NCBI GenBank assembly: GCA_019055375.1
Contig: JAHQIW010003679.1
Span: forward strand, 124,001-188,000
Reading direction: 5' to 3'
DNA: 64,000 nt
Source: Parelaphostrongylus tenuis
Lineage: Eukaryota; Nematoda; Chromadorea; Rhabditida; Metastrongylidae
In this document: positions 53,770 through 63,493 of the stretch, in pieces
Layout: every line of letters starts with the position of its first letter
How positions within the stretch are numbered: position 1 is the stretch's first letter
Notes under the pieces: generated by a model
Databases searched by the model: none
The model's input: only the letters and a program-made list of their open reading frames with translations
Told to the model about the DNA's origin: nothing
Translations under genes and position numbers: made by a program

Positions 53770-54610
53770 TTGATTATGAACTTCTAGAAGGAGTGTTAGT
53801 GATTATTGAAAGCTGACACTTCACGTAACAGCTCCACGTTAAAATTTACACAAAACTCTATGTCAGACGCACATATTTGTCGTCGGACAGAGCTCTTTTC
53901 TTAGACTATTAGTGATAAATCTAAAGCGTAATGTTTGTTCTAACATTGTGCTTATTTTTTCAAAAAGTCTGTCAATCTGCAATGAAAAAAGGAAAATAAG
54001 TTGAATTCGATGTATGAGCAAGGTGGTCTTTGGCCCATTCACGTGCCAGCGCGTAAGTCGGACACGTTTGATGGCGCGATTATCATTGATTTTCGGGCAC
54101 ATGAACGCGTAGCAGAGTATTGCGTAAGCAATTAACGGGTCTCCTCACGTACCAGCACGTGGATTGGCTAAATACCTCCTCACTCACATATGCGAATAAT
54201 CTATTTTGCTTACTGCGTTGCAAACAAACGGTCTTTTCAATATATAAGCAAGCCCCGGATAGGATGAAACGCGGGTTCGATTCCCGCTTGAGGCCGCGTC
54301 TGTGCTCACCACTCAATCCTCTTACGTATATAGAAAACATCATAACATTGCGAAGTGCATTAAAATACTATTAATTCCGAATATAAGCACAGCGTTGAAA
54401 TTAGTTACCATTACGCTGTCAAATGATTATCAACCGATCAAAGAAGGAGCTCTATCCGGCGAGAAATATGCGCGGCTGCAGCGCATCAAATCTCCCTCTG
54501 TAACAACAACACGAAGAGGTCTTTTCGAAAAACGGTGACGTAGGGCTGTAGCCTGAAGCCTCAGCTTTCGAATGGTTACGATCACTCCTATGAAAATTCC
54601 TGTCCGGTGA
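53770..54610. mobile_element. Foldback element FB-2, interrupted by SINE-B
   Basis: Collinear with FB-1: GTGTTAGTGATTATTGAAAGC, then GTCGGACAGAGCTC, then GGTCTTTGGCCCATTCACGTG in the left arm and the inverted partners through 54600 in the right arm (CATTACGCTGTC, then GAGCTCTATCCGGCGAG). The right arm is split at 54251-54380 by an insertion flanked by duplicated ATATAAGCA. Confidence 0.7.
54251..54380 (+). repeat. SINE-B insertion, 5' truncated, with 9-bp duplication
   Basis: ATATAAGCA at 54242-54250 is repeated at 54381-54389, and FB-2 continues across the gap. The insert starts inside the tRNA-like part (CCCGGATAGGATGAAACG), contains an intact box B (GGTTCGATTCC) with a perfect T stem, and ends in an A/T-rich tail. 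It lacks box A. This shows that SINE-B moves by target-primed insertion with 5' truncation, after the FB-2 insertion. Confidence 0.8.
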
Positions 54611-55077
54611 ATGAAGTTGATTTTTCATTATTCTCTTCATGACCGAATAAAAGCGAAAAATCATTTTCATAAATTACGAAACACATCTTAAGATGTAGGC
54701 ATCGATAGATCTTTACGTTATTAGTACATAATCCGGCAAGTAAACAATAAGAACAGAGGGCATCCCAAAGACTACGAGGACTATGTAGAAAAATGTCCAA
54801 AAATAATCTGTTGGAATGCTGATTGCATGGAGAAGTTGTGAAACCAGCTCTCAGGTCGGCAAAATCCTCAATAATCCATGCGTAAGCACAGCTCCTTTGT
54901 ATGACATTTGTAAGCAACGAAATCAATGCAAGAAGTTTTCTGATCAAAGCGACATGTAAAGCCTTTCCAGTGAATCCTTTCGCAGTGTACGATTCACTGA
55001 GAATTTTCCATGATTGGAGTAGAGTTTAAACTTTACGAACCAGTAAGAGAGACATTTTCCACGTTGCAGCACACGAA
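54611..55077. other. Unassigned intergenic sequence
   Basis: No gene or recognised repeat. Confidence 0.3.
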
Positions 55078-55400
55078 TATATATATGTGTATTTTACACA
55101 TATATATACATATATATGCATGTGTATATGCACATACATATATATACATATATATTCATCTGTATATGTATATATATGTAGACACATACATATACACATG
55201 TTTACATATATACATATATATATATATATACACATATGTACATATGTACACGTATACTCATATGTAAATAGATGCATACGTGCATGATGTATGCGTAATT
55301 ACGAGTATATGAGTATGTATGTAAGTGCATATATATGCGGAAATATACATATGCGCATATATGCATGCATACGTCCAAATATGTGCACATATATACATAA
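55078..55400. repeat. Complex (TA)n / (TATG)n microsatellite
   Basis: About 320 bp of alternating TA, CA and TG units. ORFs within it on both strands are artefacts. Confidence 0.95.
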
Positions 55401-55909
55401 GTTCTATAGATATTACGTCTTGAAGTCCCACAGAACTTGACACCTTTAAAAACTGTGGACAATATCTAAAATTTCAAAAAATCTAACCTAAACGTTAAGC
55501 ACGATAACCAGTAACAAATCAGGCCTGCTACTGTTAAGCCTAATGAGGGCCAGTCCGTTTAGTTGTGACCTTAAAAGAATACTACAATTTTCGTTTGTCG
55601 GTACGCATGGTAGATAAGGAATTTCGACACAAATAGGATCGTCTTGATTGTATTAACATTTGGAAATAACAATGTCAGCAGCCTCTGGTTTCAATGCTTT
55701 CGACTGCGTAAATCAAAGTAGACAAATGTTCGATTACAGGAAATCGGTAGGCCACGACAGAAAAGATTAAAATCGCCAAGGGAACAAGAAATAGTACTTG
55801 CATCATAACTACGCTGTAAGCTTTTTGAGAAACAGTGAATGGTAATGGTTCTTCACAATTCATATGAAAATCGTATGCTCGAACTTTCTGTAGCTACAAA
55901 ATAGCTCTG
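55401..55909. other. Intergenic sequence
   Basis: An open minus-strand frame at 55863-55675 has a hydrophobic stretch (VLFLVPLAILIFSVVAYRF) but no splice context or homology that can be named. Confidence 0.25.
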
Positions 55910-56040
55910 CATATATGTGTGTACATATGTGTACATATACACATACATATTCACATACGCCACAATATAAACATATATGTACGCATACATATGTGTATAC
56001 ATATACAATTAGCACATATAGAGGCATATCCACATGTATG

Positions 56041-56092
<52 letters not shown>

Positions 56093-56100
56093 CATGTATG
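55910..56100. repeat. (TA)n / (TATG)n microsatellite
   Basis: Grades into about 50 bp of pure TA that ends directly at SINE-A copy 10. Confidence 0.95.
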
Positions 56101-56101
56101 T

Positions 56102-56400
56102 GAGCGCATGTGGCGCAGTAGTTAGAGGTGCTCTGCGTCGCACACGAGGTCAATGGTTCGATCTCGCGCTCATGGCTCACCAAGCCATCCATCCCTCCGG
56201 GGTCGGTAAATTGGTACCAGGCAGGTCTCAGACTTGTCTGGGAGGATAAGCAGCACTGACTCGGTTCAGCGGTAGGCCACCGCGAGTCATTGTAAAGGCC
56301 AGATATGCATTCAATCACCTCAAACGAAGTTAAAAATTGAAGTTGAATGCTTGGCGCATCCCTCAGGGATTGATCAACGCCGAGAGCTTTATCCTTTTTT
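56102..56400 (+). repeat. SINE-A copy 10, best-preserved reference
   Basis: A full-length copy. Box A is TGGCGCAGTAG, the centre is GCTCTGCGTCGCACACGAGG, and box B is GGTTCGATCTC. The head GAGCGC pairs with GCGCTC at the tRNA-part end. The body runs from ATGGCTCACCAAGCC to ATTGTAAAGGCCAGATATGC, and the tail is GATCAACGCCGAGAGC, then TTTATCC and a T run. Use as the family reference for this window. Confidence 0.9.
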
Positions 56401-56402
56401 TT

Positions 56403-56450
56403 TATACATGTATGTGCGGATATATACATATATATATATATATATATATG
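56403..56450. repeat. Short (TA)n tract between two SINE-A copies
   Basis: TATACATG followed by TA units separates copies 10 and 11, which point towards each other. Confidence 0.85.
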
Positions 56451-56505
56451 CCTCTACATATTGTATGCATGTAAAAATATGCGTATATGTGTACCAAAAG
56501 CATAA

Positions 56506-56801
56506 AAAAGGATAAAGCTCTTGGCGTTGATCAATCGCTGAGGGATGCGCCATGCATTCGTCTTCGATTTCTAACCTCGTTTGAGGTGATTGAATGCATA
56601 TCTGGCCTTTACGATGACTCATGGTGGCGTGTCGCTGAACCGACTCAATGTTGCTTATCATCCCAGATAAGCCTGTGACCAGTCTGGTACCAATTTGCTG
56701 ACCCCGGATGGATGAATGGCTTGGTGAGCCAAGAGAGCGAGATCGAACTATCGATCCCGTGTGCGGGCAGAGCACCTCTAACCACTGCGCCACATGCGCT
56801 C
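56506..56801 (-). repeat. SINE-A copy 11
   Basis: A full-length minus-strand copy, inverted relative to copy 10, tail to tail. The tail complement (AAGGATAAAGCTCTTGGCG) and head complement (CACTGCGCCACATGCGCTC) are intact. Confidence 0.9.
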
Positions 56802-56865
56802 ACTAATAGCATTTGGAGGCAAATATAGTCATATACATGCATACATGTTCATATGTGCGTGTATA

Positions 56866-56895
56866 CATTATATATATATATATTATATATATGCA
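56866..56895. repeat. Short (TA)n microsatellite
   Basis: TA units about 65 bp beyond the head of SINE-A copy 11. Confidence 0.85.
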
Positions 56896-57231
56896 ATTAT
56901 GCCTCAATACTTACATATCGTATGCATGCTTACAAATACATATATGTACGCAAGTATACGCGGAAAGTTGTTTCAAAGACGGCACATACTGAGGAATGAA
57001 CGAGACATTTCAGTAAAGAAAATGCTCAAGAATCGTTAGACAGAGAAGTTACCTTCGGATTTGCCTTGTCAATCGAACTTCCTCTGTTATGCATCGCAAT
57101 CCAAAAATCTTCCACAGATGCCCATTATCGACAAAGGCCATGTTCTGAATAGATCATAGTAGGCATGCTGTAAGCGCACAAGTACGTTTTGAAACGCAAC
57201 ATTTAGACCTAAGAGAATTGAGTGGTGTGCA
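56896..57231. other. Unassigned intergenic sequence
   Basis: No gene or element recognised. Confidence 0.3.
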
Positions 57232-57308
57232 AAAGTACGGCCTCAGAATTGAACCCGCGTTTCATCCATACCGGAGAGGTGTGCTACTACCACTACACCA
57301 CCAAGGCG
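57232..57308 (-). repeat. SINE-B copy, inverted partner of 57552
   Basis: On the minus strand: GCGCCTTGGTGGTGTAGTGG, then GTTCAATTCTGAGGCCG. The flanks GAGTGGTGTGCAAAAG and CGCATTTGCGCTACCACCC are themselves inverted, which extends the acceptor hairpin. Box B is changed (GGGTTCAATTC). Confidence 0.6.
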
Positions 57309-57551
57309 CATTTGCGCTACCACCCATTTTTCCACATCGCTATGTTAGCTCAATTCTCTTAGGTATATATGTAACATAATAACACTGCGAAAAAACAGTA
57401 AAAATAGTAGAATTTTCGAGTATTAGTAATTACAATAGCTGTCAGCCCAACTGGTTTTATAAAGTGGAATCGCATACTCGACCAAACCTTTTATAGTTTG
57501 ATGGTTGATAGCTAACACAGAGTTATTGAAGAATGAGTGGTGGCGCAAATA

Positions 57552-57625
57552 TGCCTCGGCGGTGCAGTGGTAGGGCACGCGTCCTGGTATGGATGAAACG
57601 CGGGTTCGATTCCTGGCTGAGATCA
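57552..57625 (+). repeat. SINE-B copy, well preserved
   Basis: GCCTCGGCGGTGCAGTGG, TAGGGCACGCGTCC, then GGATGAAACGCGGG, TTCGATTCC. Box A and box B are good. The anticodon stem CGTCC/GGATG is kept around the loop TGGTAT. The flanking GAGTGGTGGCGCAAAT and TTTTTGCTCACTACTC form a further inverted repeat. Confidence 0.65.
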
Positions 57626-58479
57626 TGTTTTTGCTCACTACTCAGTTCTCCTCGGTAGATATGTAGCATTGTAACACGGCCCAAATAAAAACAGTAAAAA
57701 TACTGGAAATTTTGAGTATTAGCATTTAGAGCTTAATACGACAAAAACATCTGGGAATGTACGCAAAATTATACAATTCACGTCACATAATACGCAACTT
57801 ATGAGAGCGTTGAGAGGAATAGACAACTTCACCGGAACTGATATAAATGTTTTTCTCGATTCACCACTGTCCTAATTCTATTTATACTAGTTTATCGACA
57901 ATACTTCGGAAGACAACGTCTTTTTCATTAATAGCATGCTTTCTTAGTTCGAACTGATAGGCCCTAGAGACATTGTTAGAACCAAATTCGAAATTAGCTC
58001 TGAGGCTGCTTTCTACATGAAAAATTGTGCATTAAAGAGGCTGTCATGAGTGTTACCTAAGCGGACTGGTAATCATTTTTCACTCAAACTTTAAACGAAA
58101 GTCAAACGAAAACGTATTGAAGGCCAATAACTTCGAGCCGCCGACTATAACAAGGTGGAGAGCAGTTTGCATTCGGCTCCCAGACGTTTCCACGGAACTT
58201 TCGGACGGCGGGAGATTTCGCAACATCTCGCCTCCGAGGATTTCCTCATCGAGCGATGCGATACTTTATATGCGAGGTCATCGAAGATCAATAATACGAA
58301 GACGTCAATCGACAGCATTCTATATTCCACTATTTGGTAGGCATGTTTTCTGCCTCTTATCTCACCGAGATTCTTTTTCCAAGCATTGCGAGCTTGACAA
58401 AAGTGGCCAGTCAACTTTGTAGGTGTCATGTGTTCATTGAAGAATGCAGGTCAATCTCTTGAGAAACATAAAAGCTGAA
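57626..58479. other. Intergenic sequence with one coding-like patch
   Basis: At about 58140-58338 (+) there is a GC-richer open frame (VESSLHSAPRRFHGTFGRRE, then FLIERCDTLYARSSK) with many C/G-ending codons and a donor ATTTG|GTAGGC. No acceptor, partner exon or family could be found, so it stays a candidate exon. Confidence 0.3.
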
Positions 58480-58774
58480 AAGGATAGAGCTCTCGGCGTT
58501 GATCAATCCCTGAGGTATGCGTCATGCATTCGTCTCCAATTCTCATTTTCGTTTGAGGTGTTCTAGTGCACATCTGACCTCTTCAGTGACTTGCGGTAGC
58601 CTCCCGCTATATCGAGTCAGTACTGCTTATCCTTCCAGACAATTTTGAGACTAGTCTAGTATCGGTTCACCGACCCCGTTGAGATGGATGGCTTGATGAG
58701 GCATGAGGGCGAGATTGAACTATCGACTTTGTCTGCGAAGCAGGGCACCTTCAAACGCTGCGATAGACGCACCC
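58480..58774 (-). repeat. SINE-A copy 12
   Basis: The minus-strand tail (AGGATAGAGCTCTCGGCGTT) and body (GAGTCAGTACTGCTTATCC) are clear. The tRNA-like head is degraded. Confidence 0.75.
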
Positions 58775-59335
58775 TTCTTCAACAACATATTGGGTATTAA
58801 TCTGTATTTCAGTCCAAATCCTAGTGAACAAAGATGTCACTAGCCAGTTACGTTTATCATAACCAAAAAATTGCCTAACACAATGGAACAAAATCTTCCC
58901 CCTTTTACAAATTTTGGACCATGATATGATGGAATTGGGCGGATGATTCAGGAGGCATAAGTACGAGCTGCCGAAAGAGAATGCAATAAAGCCCGGAATC
59001 ATTCCTACTAAATCAATAAATCGATTATTATTTGAAGGCAACTCGGTCTCTTGAATGAGGAAACAATAATGAAAACCTTTATAAATGCCGCATCACGTGA
59101 CTCCCTTTAAATCAACATCGTATAAAAATAGCGATCCCGAAATATTCGAAAATATTTCTTGGCAGATTGTGCGATCTATCTTTTATGCTGAGTGAATTTT
59201 CGATCGACTGAGATCTCCTCAGGATTTCAGCCACAACAGAACAATATGGTGTTCCAAGATTGTTCTCAGTGATCATTTCCCCCTTCGCATTTTCACTTGC
59301 GGGTACAGTAAATACTTGTGTTACAGTGTTAGTCG
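58775..59335. other. Unassigned intergenic sequence
   Basis: No gene or element recognised. Confidence 0.3.
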
Positions 59336-59460
59336 GAGCTCATGTGTCGCAGTGGTTAGAGGTGCTCTGCGTCGCACACGAGGTCGATGGTTTCGATCAC
59401 GCACTCATGGCTCACGAAGCCCCCTTCACTCAATCCCATCGGGACCTCATGTACCACTTA
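59336..59460 (+). repeat. SINE-A copy 13, 5' half only
   Basis: GAGCTCATGTGTCGCAGTGG, then GCTCTGCGTCGCACACGAGG. The copy stops shortly after the CTCATGGCTCACGAAGCC block. Confidence 0.75.
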
Positions 59461-60477
59461 TAGCACATGCGTGTTTTCGTGGTTTTCCTCGTCGAGCACA
59501 GATTTTTTATGAGACTTTAGGCAGTTATTCGATTGCGGGAAACTGTGGTTCTGAAAGTATGCTTGGCTTTTGAAATCACTTTTCTGGTAAACTGTAACAA
59601 CTATGAGAATATTGATTTCTTTTTCTTGGAGTGCACAGTGTGATTTGGAGTCGCGTTTGCATAGTCTTTTCACCGAACAAAGGTTTTTCGCCAAAGTTTA
59701 AGTAATCATTCGTTAGCTTGAAAATGGCAATTTTGAATCTAAACTTGGTTTTCGAGTTAAATATAAGGTGTATGTTTCCAGAGCGGTGTAAAAACGGTGA
59801 CGAAATTGCGTTTTGTTTTTGGATTGCTTTGCGTGCTTCGCTATCGTTTATACCTGACTTTAGAATAGATTTTCAGCAATCTTTCGGTAGTTCAAAAGGT
59901 ATAGATTCAAAAAACTATTTTATTTTTTTGAACTGATTTTTAGTGCGCTATGACAGGCGAATTAAGTTCGCGTTCTACGCTCTGAGCAGCGCGACGCTTA
60001 AACTTTGCAGTGGATGCATTGGTATTATTGTGAAAATCGTGCTCTGAAAAGAATTCATAATTAAAACAAAATGTTATTTCACTCAAATCCTTCTGTGAAA
60101 ATTTTTTTAGTGAAAAGGACTTCTATGTGTCTTAAAAATTCCCGCTTTTGAAGGCGAAGGCCACATTAATGGGGAAACAACGTGTCGCCATTTCTTACTT
60201 CTTACTTTCTGGCAGTATGCAAAGGTTAAATTCAAAAACACATTTACTTCAATGCTTAGGTCGACTGCACATCGTGCTTATTCGTTTAGTTTTGCTCCGA
60301 GCATGAGCAGCGCTTACACGTAATACTATTTTTCTATAAGATCCACACAATGTCCACAACGTGGTGAGACTTCCAGAATACTCTTGGGTGTCGGCTGTTG
60401 AGCGATATGGTCTTGTAGGTACTTGAGATAAAATTCCACCTTGATTCGGTGATTTTCCTTAAGTCTTTGCAGATTTT
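59461..60477. other. Decayed interspersed repeats, no gene
   Basis: Scattered phrases related to foldback arms. No intact feature. Confidence 0.3.
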
Positions 60478-61145
60478 CTACGCCTTTTCAAGACACTTAT
60501 GCGTCATCAGGTGAAAGAAACGCGGATGTACCTCAACTGTGAAATTAAATAATTCAAAGCAGTTTCGTAACGAAGTACTCCTATTTAGATATCTTCCTGG
60601 TGGTATGATGAGATGAGCAGCAATTTCCTCTGTGAAATCCACAAGTAGCTTGGGCTTGTTGTAACTATGCACGACCCTAAATGTTCTCGTCGTTGAGTCG
60701 ATGGTGGGACTGTGCGCTGTGGAAAATATCATAGTATCTTTTTTGTCATTTCGTCTGAGCAGCAATACAGCTTTCTTACTCTGTACGACCCATGGCGCGC
60801 CCCTTCTGCGATTGGTGTTGCATGAATCCATTAGGTAATCCTCGCTATTCTTTCTGCGCGCCCCGACCAAGGCGTTTCTTTGTGGAAACATTCTTTGTGG
60901 AACAAACCCTCGGCAGGTTCAGTACTAGTATGCCCATTGACGAATTAGACGTGTCCGCCCTCATCTGGTAAGGCCATCCATCGGGTCCATCACAATACTG
61001 TCTGGGATTCGTCCGGGCGCGCATAGGAGTTGTGCCTGCACTTGCGTATGCAAACGTGTTGTACTTGTATCCCCCTAAACTGCACAGTTTGAACAGCTTC
61101 ATCCCGTATTTATCCCTTTTGTTGCGTCGTCAATTACGTCAAGCT
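60478..61145 (-). pseudogene. piggyBac-like transposase relic
   Basis: On the minus strand the order is NKRDKYGMKLFKLCSLGGYK (the GIKLFKLC block of piggyBac transposases), a frame change near 60880, NALVGARRKNS (the LVGTLR.NR block), VVQSKKAVLLLRRNDKKDTM, then IFSTAHSP and KLLVDFTEE, which correspond to the W.D.K.V..LST.H and VDYNK blocks. The YNKGKGGVD segment with its catalytic Asp is corrupted. It is a C-terminal half only. No terminal repeats were identified. Confidence 0.65.
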
Positions 61146-62189
61146 CCGAACTTTCTGAGAGACGGAGAAAAATTTTCTAATTAGGTGAGAAAAAGCGGGC
61201 CTTTTGGGGAACCAAATGAAATCGCTGCGCGTAACTCCATCGAAGTGAGCAAGATTTTCGTTATTTAATTGGACATATTTATTCTGTCTCAACAAGATGC
61301 TTAAACTTATTTCGATAATTTAGTTCAGGCGCGATTACCTTTACTTGCACATATGATTTTGATGCATATGTGTCTTATATGCGAGAAAAGTCTGAGGGGG
61401 AAGCATAATTTTTTTTTGTTCTCACGACATCTTGTGAAAACTCTTTGCAACAAGAAATTCGTTCTAGAATTTCCATTAATAAATGCTATTAAATGGCTGC
61501 TTAACTTTGAATACAAAGCTATTTGTAGACCATATCCGAGCAAACAGACAAACCGAATTTCAAACACAACTTTGTTTTCGATGTTACAGTATAGTAAATT
61601 TTTCAAAAACCATCTAAGGAATCGTAATCGCCAAAATTCAAGTATCGAATAAATACTAATGTTTAGAGAAAAAGCTGTTTCCACCGCAGAAAGCTTGGTT
61701 TCCAAAGTGTTTTTTACGCTTCGTTATCGTTGACCTGGCGTCGTATGCAATGTACAACATCTTTTTTTTTGGCAAGATATTCAGTGTTTTCCTTTTCAAG
61801 CATTATCATTATTTTCAAGTATTGTATATAATAAAATATATTGTAGAGGCCAATTATGCATTCAACTGATCGATTTATATCATAATGCTCTTTGTACAAC
61901 ATCACGATTGACAGAATGCCACATCACTGTGATTTCCTAGTGAAAGAGAGCTTTTCCTTCCAAACATAAGCGTGATATTCGCACAAAAAGCATTAGAGCG
62001 TGTAGAGAAAGTTTTGAAGTATTGAAATATCGCAGAGAACCCCAGACTTTCGTCCAAAGCGACAAAAAAAAACCTTAATCAAATCCTAAAAACGCGCCTT
62101 GGGGTTGCGATTTGCACTGCGCGTGGCTATTACAACCGGTAGTCCTGAAAAGGTCAATAGGTAACAGACATTTTTAGAGATCAGGCACC
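61146..62189. other. Intergenic with foldback-related fragments
   Basis: 61990-62070 (GCGTGTAGA, then TTTGAAGTATTG, then CTTTCGTCCAAAGCGAC) matches the interior of FB-3 and FB-4. No gene is supported. Confidence 0.35.
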
Positions 62190-62337
62190 TACCTGAAACA
62201 TCAGTAGCTAAGCGCGAGTCATTGCAAAGGCCAATCATTCATTCAGTCACCTCAAGCGACGTTAAAAATTGAAGACCAATGCACAGCGCTTTTCATAGGG
62301 ATTGATCAAGGCCGAGAGCTTTCTGCTTTATTCTTTA
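62190..62337 (+). repeat. SINE-A copy 14, 3' part only
   Basis: AGCGCGAGTCATTGCAAAGG, then AAATTGAAGACCAATGC, then GATTGATCAAGGCCGAGAGC. The tRNA-like head is missing. Confidence 0.75.
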
Positions 62338-62361
62338 TTATGATGTTATAATTATATATCC

Positions 62362-62695
62362 GAAGTTTCGGCCTACGTCAAAGATCTAAGATTAGAGACG
62401 ACGTTCTACATGCCAGAATATCGAGAATAAGGTGGGCTGGACACGTTATGCGCTTCAACGGCAACCGATGGACGGGAGCCGTTGCCGACTGCATTGCTCG
62501 GGACATCAAGCCCTCAATAGGAAGATTATCAGCCCGTTGGTCTAAGTTCCTCGCGAAAGGTATAGAAAAAGATATGACGCTCAGCGAATCCCTAGAGCGA
62601 GGAGAACCCACTGGGCTGCTCTTGCACGAGACAGGAAAGATGGAAGTGTTGCTGGTACCCGCTCGAATCACTCGACGATCAACGTGACGACAGTG
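62362..62695 (+). pseudogene. RTE-type LINE copy F, 3' end
   Basis: A 5'-truncated copy of the C-terminal region, collinear with 44665-44950: CCGAAGTTTCGGCCTACGTC, then GGTGGGCTGGACACGTTATG, then CACTGGGCTGCTCTTGCACG. It keeps the ~80 bp after TGCGCTTCAACG that copy E has lost. It follows SINE-A copy 14 by 25 bp. Confidence 0.8.
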
Positions 62696-63157
62696 CACAA
62701 GGCATTGCTGGTGTTAGCAAGGAATTCTTTGTGTTGAATCTATTTTAAAGCGGCATCTTGCCTATCTTTTTTTGTACGCATGGTAACCTTTGTGTTTTCA
62801 ATTAAAAAACACTAACGACAAACGAGCACAAACGATGGAATTTCTCACTCGTCAAATCTTTGAAAAAGTCGTTCTTTTCTCATTATATTGTTCAGAAAGT
62901 AAAAACGAGCAGTCTTCAAACCGGGCAGCTTCAGCTTATTTTTAAGGATGTTATGGACGCCTCCGCCCACTGATCCTGAGGCATTTAGAGCATTGAATGC
63001 TCCTAATTTCATTGAATTTGGTGCAGATCTTCTGAGTGTTATCCGGAATAAATACGGCGGTTGAACGACTTTTTAGATGACAGTTCTCAATCCCGCCACT
63101 CATATTTCACACCTCTGTGAGGACTCTGTGATGAAATATTTGAAAGATCATGATCAT
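62696..63157. other. Unassigned sequence upstream of the tRNA gene
   Basis: No gene or repeat family recognised. Confidence 0.3.
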
Positions 63158-63238
63158 GGTCAGGTGGCCGAGTGGTTAAGGCGATGGACTGCTAATCCAT
63201 TGGGCTTCCCCGCGTGAGTTCGAATGTCACCCTGATTG
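63158..63238 (+). tRNA. tRNA-Ser(GCT)
   Basis: A type II tRNA. The acceptor GGTCAGG pairs with CCTGATT (two G-T pairs) and the discriminator is G, as in Ser tRNAs. Box A is TGGCCGAGTGG. The anticodon stem ATGGA/TCCAT has loop CTGCTAA, giving anticodon GCT. A long variable arm (TGGGCTTCCCCGC) is present. The T stem is GTGAG/GTCAC with a G-G clash at 53-61, so box B reads GTTCGAATGTC in place of GTTCGAATCCC. A TTTT pol III stop follows at 63242-63245. It is a plausible gene, but the T-stem clash may make it a weak or pseudogene copy. Confidence 0.85.
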
Positions 63239-63241
63239 AAG

Positions 63242-63245
63242 TTTT
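63242..63245 (+). terminator. RNA polymerase III T-run
   Basis: TTTT begins four bases after the tRNA discriminator base, the usual distance for pol III termination. Confidence 0.65.
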
Positions 63246-63493
63246 GCATTGGTGCCAGCTGTATGTGGAAGGAAGAATATCAACAGAAAGATCCAGAGTG
63301 TACTTGCTGTTCTGGAGTTTCTTTGCTGTCATGTTGTATTGATAATCATAATCTGCAATCTATAATAACAGTCTGCAGAGAAAATTTTCTCTTGTTAACT
63401 GGGGAAACGATTCTCCACAGAACTTGAGCTCATCAGAAAGCTTGTTTTCTTGCCCATCGAATGAAATATCATTTGTTCACACAGCTTTCATAA

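Noticed and set aside
55860..56429. 189-codon minus-strand ORF
   Set aside because: It runs through SINE-A copy 10 and a TA tract, so it has no independent coding support.
56389..56793. 134-codon minus-strand ORF
   Set aside because: It is the reverse reading of SINE-A copy 11.
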